A stretch of 64,000 nt of DNA from the NCBI RefSeq assembly GCF_021325795.1, contig NZ_JAHPZX010000008.1, positions 202,436 to 266,435 on the forward strand, given 5' to 3'. Of this stretch, positions 53,199 to 62,981 are shown one piece after another. A program made the position numbers and the translations under genes. The notes beneath the pieces are model-generated. The model worked only from the letters and a program-made list of their open reading frames with translations. It searched no databases and had not been told where the DNA came from. This DNA comes from Bordetella sp. LUAb4 (lineage in GTDB: Bacteria > Pseudomonadota > Gammaproteobacteria > Burkholderiales > Burkholderiaceae_B). How positions within the stretch are numbered: the first letter of the stretch is position 1; each line of letters starts with the position of its first letter.

Positions 53199-56100
53199 GG
53201 CGTCCTTACCCTCGTACTAATGATGTGGTCAAGCTGATTATCTCGAATGAAACTTCTAGCCTGCCCTTCGACCTTGGTATTCGGAAATTCATACACAACC
53301 CTAAATCCCGGGTTTTGGTTCAACGCCTCTTCAACACGCCTGATTGTTTTAATCACCGCGCGTTGCGTAGAGGCGCTCCAAGTAGCCAGCTTCGTCTTGG
53401 CATCAATCAACAGCACCGTCTTGCCATCAGCATCATGTTGGATCCCATCGAATTTGACGAAATTAACGCCCTTCGCGTTGGAGTTGTTATAACGCAGCGC
53501 TGGCACGCCTTGCTTCCCTGTCGCCAGATCCGAAAAAGCCCCCGCGGTACCTGCCTGGAAATCCTGCGCCGTCTGCTTCCCTCGTGGGCCTTCGGCTACA
53601 TAGATCAAGCCTTTATTCTCGCCGCCTAGCGCGCGTGCCTCCTTCTCCGTCAATACCCGCGTATCGCGGTGCGGCAGTAGCGGCACCCGCTTGTCGCCAG
53701 CGTCGTTGGCGGCGACCGCACGGGCGCCCTGCGGCGGACCCGTGGCGGGCGGCTGTTGGTACGGCTGGGGTACTCCGGGACTAGCACCTTCCAGCCCATC
53801 CCGGTTTCCGCCTTTGACCGACACCGGCGCGCCACTTTCAACGAGATTGCCCGCAGCGACCGATGTCCCAATGTCCTTCTCGATCTTCGACCCAGTAGAC
53901 GCATTCGTGACGGCCTGCGGCGTGCGCTTCGCTGCAACCGAGCGAGCGCCGACTGCCGAGTTTATGCCTGCGGCAACCCCAGCAGCGCTGACTCCCACGG
54001 CTTGCGCCACTGAGTCAATCGCAAGCTGCTTCGCCGCAGGCGAGTCTCTCGCCATGAGGGCGTTATAGATAGCCTGTGTTCTATCAGCTTCGAGTTGTAC
54101 TGCGACTGCGTGAAGGTAGGCCCACTCCTGCTGCTGCGAAGAAGAAAGCCCTCCGCTTTTTTTAAGAATTTCGTTGAGCGCAGAAATTCTATCGGAGTAT
54201 TCAGCCTGAAGAGCTTTAACCTCATTCGCCTTATCGACGCATGCCTGACCGCCGCTGCAAGCGACCATGCTCCTGTGATGATCGGCATTTATTTCCCGAT
54301 ACTTTTCAACCACTCCGTCTTCGCAAGCAATATTGCCCTGGCACTGCACCATTTCAGCGATACGAGTCTGGTTTTGCGCAACGGTGAGGGCATTATTCTC
54401 CGCCTCGATCCGCGCCGCCCCCGTTAGCTGGGCAACCGCACCCGCGTCCATAGCACTACCAACGCCTGCAAGCAGACTACCCAGCAGATTTAATCGGTTC
54501 TCTCGCTCCGTGGGCGTCAGTTTCTCTGCACTGGTGTCATTCAGCCTATTTAGCAGGTGCTGGAACACAATGCTTGCCGAAGCCCCGGCAGCACCTGCCC
54601 CGCACTGGCCGCCTTGCGCAGCACCACCCGCGCAGGCTAGAACGGCATGCAATGCGATATGCGCCGGCGAACCTTCGCCACCTAAGTGCGGGGCCAATTC
54701 CTTGATCTGCTGTGCGCCTAATCCCTGCAGGGCGTTTACGCCGGCGGCAAGAACCATACTGGCAGCAGGTGCCGCGACGTTGCCAGACACACCCGCGATC
54801 AAGCTCGTCGCGATCAAACGGTAATTGCCACCAGGCAACCACGGCTTGAGCATGTCGTACTTGGCCGTTAGCGCCTTGATCACAGCAGGATCTTTGGCGT
54901 TGCCTTTAGCCTTCTCCGCTTTCAGCTCTTTTTGAACCGCATCGGCTTCGCTCACACGCCTGGCGATGAAGGTGCTCGCCTGACCCTGCAGCTCCTGCAT
55001 GATCGCGAAGTTGGCCTCGATTTTTTCCTTGTCGAAGATAGGCGACAGACTGTTGGCAGCATCCTCGGTGTCGTGATTCAGCGCTGCAAGCATCCGCTCA
55101 CTGGCTTTGCCGGTAAGGGCCTTCTGTCCAGTCGCATCACGGATGACGATATCGCCGCCACTGATGGCGCTATATGTAGTTGAACGCTCGCGATCGAACG
55201 CGGCCGCGATCGTGGGCGCATTGGCACCGCCCCTGCTGTTCGACTGGATCGTGCCCCCGCCGGCCTGCTTGCCGCCGGAACTTGAGCCGACACTGGCACT
55301 CGCACCCACTTGGTAGCCGAAATACTCAGCTTTGTTCTCGATATCCTCGGTTTCCAGCGTGCCCGTATGCAGACGGTTCTTGCCCTCGGCAACGGCCTGA
55401 TCGCTGCTCGCAATCACACTGCCGACCAGCTTGGTCGCCTTCCCCACGTCTATCTGGAAACCGCCATCGCCGGCCCATAAGCCGGTCTGCTCCATCACCG
55501 AGGCGAAATTGCTCTTCATCGCGCCACGCGAGTAGCTTGCATAGGCGGAACTGGAGCAATACCCCGCGCAGAAAGTACCGCCTAACGTGGCACTTTGATT
55601 TCTCGATTTAAACGTGTTCTCGTCCTGCAAGCTTTGGAAAAGCAGATTGCCGCCAACAGACGCGTCAATGCGCTCTCCCTTCCCTGAAGCGCCGACGAAG
55701 GAGGTGTCACCGCCCGACTTTAGCGACAGGAGATTCTTTGCAGCGACGCTGCTGTTAGTCCAGCTAAGGCCTTTGCCGTCTTCCGTACCTTCACTGGCGG
55801 CCACGCCGAATTTGAAGACAGCACCGTAACCAATGCTCCCATTCGAGACCCCGGCGGTAACGCCAACGCCCACCGACGCATCCGTACTCGAAGTCTCCGT
55901 GTGCTGGTAATGCGTATTGGCCGCGGCCTTCAACGTAATAGCGCCATCCGCAGCGAGTGCGACGTCGTTGCCACCAGATAGCGTCGAACCCTCGACCAGA
56001 ATATTGGAGTTCGCGCCCGCCCCCGTCGCTTGCAACTCCAGATTTTTCCCTGCCGATAAGATCGAACCGATTGCGGTAGATGAGCCCCGCTCCGTCACAC

Positions 56101-59100
56101 TGGTAGTACGACTACCGCCGTAATTCACCGTGATGGTCATGGACGCACCGCCATCCGAAGGGATGCTTTCAGCAAGATTCGCGATGGCCATGGCGCGCGT
56201 CACCACGGACAAAGACTTCATGATTTTGTTGTCGGTTTTCCCGCTGGCCTGGTCCATACGTTCCAGGCTTCTCATCGTGTCTAGAATGGGCGAGTCCAGC
56301 GAAACGTAGAAACCCTTGGCGCGCACCTCGTGGAAGTGTTTCTCCCAATCGGTGTCCGTGAGCGTGGCAATTACCACGTCCTTGGCCTTGACCCGTACGT
56401 CGCCCTCCAGGGCCAGAACGTTGCTGCCCTCAACCGAGAACTTTCCGCCGGCGTCTATCGTCACATCGCCTTGCACGCTCCCTACCGTACTGGCAGTGTG
56501 CGAAACCCGCTCTCCTTCCAGGGTTTCCGTTTTCTTCTTGGTGCCATGACTGATGCCGCCCAGGGCGCCCCAGCCGGAGCGAGTTGTCTTCCGATGGTGA
56601 TAATCATCAAATGTATTTTCGGCGCCTGTGATGGTCACGTCCTGACCTGCGACGATCGACAGATTCTGAACCGCGCCGACATCCGAACCGACGATGTCGA
56701 CGCTATCCCCGGCCTTAACTGCTATTTCATTGGCCGTCACCGTCGAGGGCTGCGCCTGCGTCCAAACGCCCTCGTCTATGTAATGCTCCTTGACCCTGGT
56801 CCAGCCGCTTCTATATTTGAGGACGCGCTCATCACGGGCATACCCGCTGGCCTCGCCGGCATGAATGTCGATATCGTGACCGGCAGTTGCGGACAACCTT
56901 CCCTCCGCATGCACCTCGGCGGATCGCATCGCCACGCCGTGACCAGCGACCATGGACAGATCGCCGCCAACTTGCACGGACGTTCCTTGCTCGCTGGAGG
57001 TCCTGAAAGCGCTGGTGTTCCGCTTGTTAAATACGATCGAAGTTTCCTGCGATGTATTTTCAGTATTGAAGCGGATGTCCTTGGCCGCACGAAGATCCGC
57101 ATCTCTCTCGGTAACTACGCTGGCGGCAGTCATATCCAGATTGCGGCCAGCCACCAAGAGCAAATCGACCGCTGCAATCAGAGCGGTGTTCCTGACATAC
57201 GACGAACGCGTGCTGACCACGTCCCGAGCCGCGCCACCATCTGGCGTCGCGTCATGACTCCATGCCGCACTACCCGTCGTGCTGGACAATCTCACATCCC
57301 GGACCGCGGATCCTTTCACGCTATTCCCGCGGATTTCTCCCCCCGAAACGTGAATATCCTGACGTGCGGACAAGTCCACGATGTCGGCACGAACCAGGCC
57401 GGGAGACAGGATGCGAATGTCTCGCGCGCTCAGCGCAGCGTTGTCCCGCGCGGAAATGGCTCCACTGCTAAGTAGGTCGCCGTCGGTCTCAATACGAACA
57501 TCACGCCCAGCCATGAGCGTGCGAGTACCAATCGACGCCTCGTTTTCCATGACCAAATAAACCTGAGGCGCCAGAACCGTCTGCTTGCTGCCGTCGGCAA
57601 GCGTGACCTCCTGCTTTACCAACCACACCATGTCCGTGGTCAGTTCCCGCATGTGAGCAGCCGTCAAGGGTGTGCCCACGCTCACGCCAAAGCGGCTGGC
57701 ATACTCGGCGCCCGCGGCTAGCAGCGCTTTGTACTGCGCCTCGTTGTCTCGATAGTCACCAACGAAGCGCTGGCCGGTAGCCGCCATGATCTGGTCGGTG
57801 ACATACTTTTGCTCGTAAAAGCCGTCACCCAGGCGCTTGAGCGTACGCAGTTGTTCCAGTTCAGAATTCCCACGGGAATAGCCCGTCGGTGCCGGCTGAA
57901 CCGCCGCCAGACGTTGGAAGAGGAAATCACTGGACAGCCTCGGACGACTACCAAGAAAGCGCGCATCGGTCGCCACCAGATACGGTGCATCGGCGCGCGC
58001 ATTGACGCGATAGAGTTTGTTTAGCGGTACCGTCGTCGGCAATCCGGCGGTGCGCACGAATTGTCCGCCGGCAAGCTCAACGCTAGTGATGGATATCGGA
58101 GCGACTAGCCCGGCCAACGCACTGGCACCCGGCGCACCCGCACCCGTATGCGGTAGCCTGGCATAGCCCTCGGCCGCGACGATTTTTAGTGGAATGTCGG
58201 AGGCACCCACAGTCATTTCGTGCGGAGCGGTTTCGTACTTGCGCCAACGCCTGGTCACGAATGTCGAGATGGCAGTGCCGATCTCCTTGACCTCGCGCTT
58301 GCCTATGGCGTCTATGTTTTCAATCTGCGCCCCATTGAGCATATCCAGGCGGCCGCCCGCCAAGATCTGGCTCTTATCGTTGACGACTTTCCCCTCAAAC
58401 GCGGCGTTCCCACCTGCCAGGATGCGCCCGGGTTTGGTCGATAGCGTGCGATTCTCGCTAACGGTTTCCTCGACCTCGAAAATATTGAAGTCCCGGACCA
58501 ACTGACGGGCGTATGCGCGATTGAATTTACCGATGCGCGCATTGAGCGTTTCGTATTGGCGCAGGAAAGCCTTCCGGCTTTGATGATGCAGCAATTTCTG
58601 GGAACCGCACTCTTTGAAGCTGGAGCATGTTTTTCCCATGACGGGTTCGGGAGTGGGCTCGGCAGGAGCAGGAACACCAAACACCGTCCAGATTCGCGCG
58701 TTAAGCGGGTAATGGAATTTCTCTTCGCGTTCCTCGCAGCCATGATCGCTTGTGCATGAGCGATAGGCCGGGTCGTATGCGAGTCCGATAGGGGCATCAA
58801 TTTTTGCCCTCTGCCAGCCAGCTTTCGCATATGAAAACGGTGGCCCGTATCGAGATTCTGGATACTTGGCCTGGAAGCTCTTCGATGGTTTGAAGAGGCG
58901 ACGCTCACGATCATTTCCCAGCCAAGCATGGTCTTTGCTGCACTCGGGCGTCACTTGATCGCACAGCCAATACTCGTTCGGGTCGAGTTCTTCCGTACTG
59001 CCATTCAGACGGTAGTACACCTTCTTCCGGCGCGAGACTTCCTCCATCTCTTCGCTGGCGGCATACCGCAGATTACGATTATCGATCCGGTCGGCGGACA

Positions 59101-62100
59101 CCTTTGCATCGCCCTCGGATTCCATCAAGCCCGAAGCATTGTCGACCGCTTCGGCCTTGCCCACTGCCCGCAGGTCGTCGTCGAGCTGGCCACCAATGGC
59201 AATTCGGCCACCCGCGTAGATAAGTGCGTCCTCTCCGATATCCAGCCGCTTGACACCCATATCAAGGTCTTCGCGCGAAGCAATCACGCCCGCTTCAGCT
59301 TCCGTTGCTGAGCGCACGTTGCGCACGTGATCCGCGTTCAATGCACCGCGAACACCGTAAATGCGACCCGTGTTGAAGACGTCCGGTACGGAAATGTAGG
59401 TAAGCCCGCCGTCGATAAGACCGCCGTTGTGCAGTCGCTGCTGGATATCGAAGAAATTGCGGCCGCCCGCCAGGATCTCCGCGTTAACTAAATTGGTCAG
59501 CTCTCGCGCTTTGATGTGCGAATCGTCACGGGCTGAGATCGTGCCGCCATTAATCAGATGGCCGGGAGCTTGTACCTTGCCATGACGGTCAGCCAACAAC
59601 TGGCCCGTATGATTGACGTTGTCGCTTCTAAACGTGACATCCAAGTCACGCCCGGCGTGCACCGTCCCTGCCCCGCTCAAGTCCGAGACGATTTTTATGT
59701 CCTTGCCGGAGCGGATCTCGCCGGCCTCGTTGGCAATGTCCTTCGCGATAATGTCCACGAGATTGCTGGCGTATATTCTTCCGCGTGTATTGTTTACAGC
59801 GCCGGCCGTGATCGTCAGCTTGTCCCGAGCGTGGATGTATCCCTTGGTGTTATCTACAAGCTGCAAGTCGCGATCACCGGCCGACCTTGCTCCACCTGCG
59901 ATCTGCACGTCAGTTCCCAAGATTCCCAGCCGTCTTGCTGGGTCGTCTGATTTCGTGTTCGCATTGAGGACGCGCTTCGCTTGCAGGCGTACGTCACCAT
60001 CGCCGTCGATCAATCCGGCGGTGTTGTCGATCGTCTCCGATAGCTGAGCATCGACCGCGCCTCCCGCCGTTCTGCCGGCGCGGTTGTTGAAGTTCTTCCC
60101 GCTAACACGAATTGCGCCATGGCTTCCGATAGAACCGCGCTGATTGCTGATTTCTTCAGCAGCGTTCAATTCGATCTTGTCTACCGCGTAGATCGTGCCC
60201 TGCTGATTGGACAGAGACTTGCCATTGACGGTGACGGTCTTTCCCGCGACAGATGCCGCCTGCGTATCTATCACGCCGGGGGAGGACAGCCTCGCCGCTT
60301 CAATGGCCGATACCTTGCCTTTCGTCAAACGCAGGCTTTTCCCGTTGAGCGAGGCGTTACCGCCCGCGGCTGCCGTGCCGCTATTAACTAGCTCTCCGTT
60401 ACTGTCGAGGTTCAGGTTCCCAGGTAAGGCCAGCTCGCCTTTCTCATTGATACCGGCGTATAGGTTGCCGGTGTTGTCTAGCTTCGCGGGCGTCCTAACA
60501 TCAAGATCGTCGCCGGATAAGATACCGCCTTGGTTGTTCACATCCCCTTTGGCTCGAACGGTGCCCTTCTTGCCTGCCTTCAGGTAGCCTTCGTTCGTCA
60601 ACGTGCCACCAGCCTGCACAGAAACGTCTCCCGACGCTTTGCCCACGCCGTCCCTGGCGACCGCGACGTTTCTTCCGGCATCCAAAAGAAGATCACCGCC
60701 GTCGGCTTCAACGCGCCCCGTGAGACGTACATCCTGAACGGCATCGATAATGATCTTGCCTTTAGATGAGGTCGTGCCATAAAGACTCACGTCCCGACCG
60801 GCGTCGATATCAATCCCGCCTTCCGATGAAGTCGTGCCAAGATGGCGCACATCCCGACCAGCGCCGACGTCAATCTCGCCTTCAGACGAAGTCGTGCCAT
60901 GAAGGCTCACATCCCGAGCGGCGGCTAGGGCAATCTTGCCTTTTGATGAAGTCGAACCATCAAGATGGACATCTCGCGCGCCGCGGATCGCTATAGGGCC
61001 GACTGCCTGGGTGAGAGCATCTTTGCCAAACTTCACATCTCCCACGGTTGATGTGATGGCTATCGAGCTGTTCTCGGATACGGTCTCGCCTGATATCTCG
61101 GCCCCGGCCGAACGCATGACAACAGGCCCCGCCGCCACGACTTGACCCACGGACCGTAATTGCTCCGCAGCATCCACGCTGACCGTGCCAGCGGAATATG
61201 TCGCACCACCCAACTGAACATCTCGTGTTCCGACAATATTTATGGGGCCAGCGGCCCACGCGGTCGCTGTCGCAGTGACATCGATGTCGCCGGTGGTCGA
61301 GCGGATATCTATGGAGCTGCCCTGGGACACCGTTGCGCCAGACAACACGGCACCGGTCGTCGACCGCAGCGTGACTGGTCCGCCGACGATGACTTTCCCT
61401 GCGGATCCAAACTTGCCGCCGGCATCCACGGTTATCGCACCGGGTGTCGCGGTCTCCCCATGCAGGTTCACATCACGCGCGCCGCGAATGGCTATTCCAC
61501 TGGCCGCCCGTGTATTGGCCGACGGCGTGAATATGATGTCTCCGGCTGTCGAGACAACGCTGACGCCCCCAGCATCGGATACCGTCCCGCCAGAGAGCGT
61601 GGTCGCGCCGGTGGATTGCAAAGTCACGGGGCCATCTGCCCTGATCGTTCCCAGGGACCGTAGCTGTCCCGCCGCGTCGATATGCAAATTCAACCCGGCC
61701 GTAGCGACAGCCGATTGCCCCAGCAAGATATTGCGCCCTTGCAGAAACGCGTTCCCCTTGGCATCGATCAGATCGTCCACGGAAATGTCGTTCACCGCGG
61801 TGACCGTCACATCCTGATCCGCGTACAAGGCACCGGCGAGATTGATATCCGAACCTCGCAAGGCCAGCCTGGCCGCATGCAGCTGCGCGGACGGCTGCAG
61901 CCGCAGGCTGCCATTCACGTCCATGTGCACTTCGCCCGTGTACGCTTCGATGTTGCCGCCCATGTTCACGCCCAGGCCGGCTTCCGTTCCCTTCATGCGG
62001 ATGCCGTTGGCGTACATGCTGCCAAGCGCGCCCATGTCGATGGAAAAGCTCGGCCGTTCACCGACACCGTCTTTGGGCGCGACGCTGCCGTCCTGATATC

Positions 62101-62803
62101 CGATATCGGCAGCTCCCGCCACCACGTCCAGGTAATTGGCCCAAACCGCAGCATTCAGGACGACCGCACGAGCGTACAGATCGACTCGGCTGAGCGCTTC
62201 ACCCTGCAAGCCCTGCCCTTCAAACGCCAACCGCCCGCGCGTGATATCAAAGCCAGCGACACCGCCCGGCCCCAACAGGGCGGTGCCGGTCGTAAACGTC
62301 CCCCGGTTCGAATTGATGAAGCCGCAACCATCACACGTAATCCCCGCCGGATTGGCCACGATGACGTTGGCTCGATGCCCCGCCACCTCCATCAGCCCCC
62401 GCAGCAGGGACGGGTTATTCGTCGTGACCTGATTCAGGATGGTGGTCGCGTGGCTATTACCGAGCATTGGATTGCCAGGCACGCCGCCCGCCAGCACGCT
62501 ACCGCTGCCCAGGCCGCTGTTGTTGAGCACCACGCCGGACGGGCCAACGTTGAATTGCTTGTAGTGATTCGCCGAAACACCACCCGCACCCGGCGGTGCG
62601 ATGTTGACGATGGGTACGCCGTTAGGCCCCACCGTGACAAAAGGCGGTCTACCGCCCGCGCCCCGGTCCACCTCGATCGGCAAGGTCTGCGCCAATACAG
62701 GAGTCCATACCTGGACGAACAGAATCAGCCACACCAGGGCCAGGCGGAGTAAACACATATTGGGACGCAGTCGACGCGGAAGGAGATGCGGTGGTCCTAG
62801 CAT
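53195..62803 (-). CDS. FhaB/CdiA-like two-partner secretion exoprotein with REase-fold toxin
   Basis: About 3,200 residues. The start is uncertain: ATG 62803, GTG 62815 or ATG 62758; none has a good ribosome site. The Sec signal is CLLRLALVWLILFVQVWTPV ending LAQ. The TPS domain follows (ANHYKQFNVGPSGVVLNNSG; VIVANPAGITCDGCGFINSN), then beta-helical filament repeats, four 20-residue repeats, haemagglutinin-type repeats, a Cys-containing pretoxin region with IEAENNAL (VENN-like), a Pro-rich linker and the toxin (FDGIQHDADGKTVLLIDAKT). It would be exported by the adjacent FhaC-like protein and deliver the toxin on contact. The last gene overlaps immunity by ATGA. Confidence 0.93.
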   Translation of the reverse strand: MLGPPHLLPRRLRPNMCLLRLALVWLILFVQVWTPVLAQTLPIEVDRGAGGRPPFVTVGPNGVPIVNIAPPGAGGVSANHYKQFNVGPSGVVLNNSGLGSGSVLAGGVPGNPMLGNSHATTILNQVTTNNPSLLRGLMEVAGHRANVIVANPAGITCDGCGFINSNRGTFTTGTALLGPGGVAGFDITRGRLAFEGQGLQGEALSRVDLYARAVVLNAAVWANYLDVVAGAADIGYQDGSVAPKDGVGERPSFSIDMGALGSMYANGIRMKGTEAGLGVNMGGNIEAYTGEVHMDVNGSLRLQPSAQLHAARLALRGSDINLAGALYADQDVTVTAVNDISVDDLIDAKGNAFLQGRNILLGQSAVATAGLNLHIDAAGQLRSLGTIRADGPVTLQSTGATTLSGGTVSDAGGVSVVSTAGDIIFTPSANTRAASGIAIRGARDVNLHGETATPGAITVDAGGKFGSAGKVIVGGPVTLRSTTGAVLSGATVSQGSSIDIRSTTGDIDVTATATAWAAGPINIVGTRDVQLGGATYSAGTVSVDAAEQLRSVGQVVAAGPVVMRSAGAEISGETVSENSSIAITSTVGDVKFGKDALTQAVGPIAIRGARDVHLDGSTSSKGKIALAAARDVSLHGTTSSEGEIDVGAGRDVRHLGTTSSEGGIDIDAGRDVSLYGTTSSKGKIIIDAVQDVRLTGRVEADGGDLLLDAGRNVAVARDGVGKASGDVSVQAGGTLTNEGYLKAGKKGTVRAKGDVNNQGGILSGDDLDVRTPAKLDNTGNLYAGINEKGELALPGNLNLDSNGELVNSGTAAAGGNASLNGKSLRLTKGKVSAIEAARLSSPGVIDTQAASVAGKTVTVNGKSLSNQQGTIYAVDKIELNAAEEISNQRGSIGSHGAIRVSGKNFNNRAGRTAGGAVDAQLSETIDNTAGLIDGDGDVRLQAKRVLNANTKSDDPARRLGILGTDVQIAGGARSAGDRDLQLVDNTKGYIHARDKLTITAGAVNNTRGRIYASNLVDIIAKDIANEAGEIRSGKDIKIVSDLSGAGTVHAGRDLDVTFRSDNVNHTGQLLADRHGKVQAPGHLINGGTISARDDSHIKARELTNLVNAEILAGGRNFFDIQQRLHNGGLIDGGLTYISVPDVFNTGRIYGVRGALNADHVRNVRSATEAEAGVIASREDLDMGVKRLDIGEDALIYAGGRIAIGGQLDDDLRAVGKAEAVDNASGLMESEGDAKVSADRIDNRNLRYAASEEMEEVSRRKKVYYRLNGSTEELDPNEYWLCDQVTPECSKDHAWLGNDRERRLFKPSKSFQAKYPESRYGPPFSYAKAGWQRAKIDAPIGLAYDPAYRSCTSDHGCEEREEKFHYPLNARIWTVFGVPAPAEPTPEPVMGKTCSSFKECGSQKLLHHQSRKAFLRQYETLNARIGKFNRAYARQLVRDFNIFEVEETVSENRTLSTKPGRILAGGNAAFEGKVVNDKSQILAGGRLDMLNGAQIENIDAIGKREVKEIGTAISTFVTRRWRKYETAPHEMTVGASDIPLKIVAAEGYARLPHTGAGAPGASALAGLVAPISITSVELAGGQFVRTAGLPTTVPLNKLYRVNARADAPYLVATDARFLGSRPRLSSDFLFQRLAAVQPAPTGYSRGNSELEQLRTLKRLGDGFYEQKYVTDQIMAATGQRFVGDYRDNEAQYKALLAAGAEYASRFGVSVGTPLTAAHMRELTTDMVWLVKQEVTLADGSKQTVLAPQVYLVMENEASIGTRTLMAGRDVRIETDGDLLSSGAISARDNAALSARDIRILSPGLVRADIVDLSARQDIHVSGGEIRGNSVKGSAVRDVRLSSTTGSAAWSHDATPDGGAARDVVSTRSSYVRNTALIAAVDLLLVAGRNLDMTAASVVTERDADLRAAKDIRFNTENTSQETSIVFNKRNTSAFRTSSEQGTSVQVGGDLSMVAGHGVAMRSAEVHAEGRLSATAGHDIDIHAGEASGYARDERVLKYRSGWTRVKEHYIDEGVWTQAQPSTVTANEIAVKAGDSVDIVGSDVGAVQNLSIVAGQDVTITGAENTFDDYHHRKTTRSGWGALGGISHGTKKKTETLEGERVSHTASTVGSVQGDVTIDAGGKFSVEGSNVLALEGDVRVKAKDVVIATLTDTDWEKHFHEVRAKGFYVSLDSPILDTMRSLERMDQASGKTDNKIMKSLSVVTRAMAIANLAESIPSDGGASMTITVNYGGSRTTSVTERGSSTAIGSILSAGKNLELQATGAGANSNILVEGSTLSGGNDVALAADGAITLKAAANTHYQHTETSSTDASVGVGVTAGVSNGSIGYGAVFKFGVAASEGTEDGKGLSWTNSSVAAKNLLSLKSGGDTSFVGASGKGERIDASVGGNLLFQSLQDENTFKSRNQSATLGGTFCAGYCSSSAYASYSRGAMKSNFASVMEQTGLWAGDGGFQIDVGKATKLVGSVIASSDQAVAEGKNRLHTGTLETEDIENKAEYFGYQVGASASVGSSSGGKQAGGGTIQSNSRGGANAPTIAAAFDRERSTTYSAISGGDIVIRDATGQKALTGKASERMLAALNHDTEDAANSLSPIFDKEKIEANFAIMQELQGQASTFIARRVSEADAVQKELKAEKAKGNAKDPAVIKALTAKYDMLKPWLPGGNYRLIATSLIAGVSGNVAAPAASMVLAAGVNALQGLGAQQIKELAPHLGGEGSPAHIALHAVLACAGGAAQGGQCGAGAAGASASIVFQHLLNRLNDTSAEKLTPTERENRLNLLGSLLAGVGSAMDAGAVAQLTGAARIEAENNALTVAQNQTRIAEMVQCQGNIACEDGVVEKYREINADHHRSMVACSGGQACVDKANEVKALQAEYSDRISALNEILKKSGGLSSSQQQEWAYLHAVAVQLEADRTQAIYNALMARDSPAAKQLAIDSVAQAVGVSAAGVAAGINSAVGARSVAAKRTPQAVTNASTGSKIEKDIGTSVAAGNLVESGAPVSVKGGNRDGLEGASPGVPQPYQQPPATGPPQGARAVAANDAGDKRVPLLPHRDTRVLTEKEARALGGENKGLIYVAEGPRGKQTAQDFQAGTAGAFSDLATGKQGVPALRYNNSNAKGVNFVKFDGIQHDADGKTVLLIDAKTKLATWSASTQRAVIKTIRRVEEALNQNPGFRVVYEFPNTKVEGQARSFIRDNQLDHIISTRVRTP
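60721..60960 (-). repeat. Four 60-bp tandem repeats in the exoprotein gene
   Basis: Four consecutive 60-base units encode 20-residue repeats of the form GTTSSEGEIDVGAGRDVRHL (others GSTSSKGKIALAAARDVSLH and close variants). The DNA units are clearly more alike than the surrounding beta-helix repeats, so they are recent. Copy number could vary and change filament length by one coil per unit. Longer, older repeats of about 80 residues lie at 60960-61680. Confidence 0.88.
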
Positions 62804-62981
62804 TTGGGAGCACACGCACAGGAACTCGCGTGTTGGTGGCCAACACGCCTACGGAGTTTCCTGATCAGTCCTAAAAGTTAGTAAAGGGGGATTCGTGGCG
62901 CTAACGTCGTGGGGCGGCCTCGATGGCGACCAGCACCTGCCGCCGCGTGATATGAGGCCAGCGGCTGGATGGGCCGTCCGA

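Noticed and set aside
54000..62700. Many plus-strand open frames opposite the exoprotein gene
   Set aside because: They are antisense shadows of one continuous minus-strand frame with consistent repeat and domain structure.
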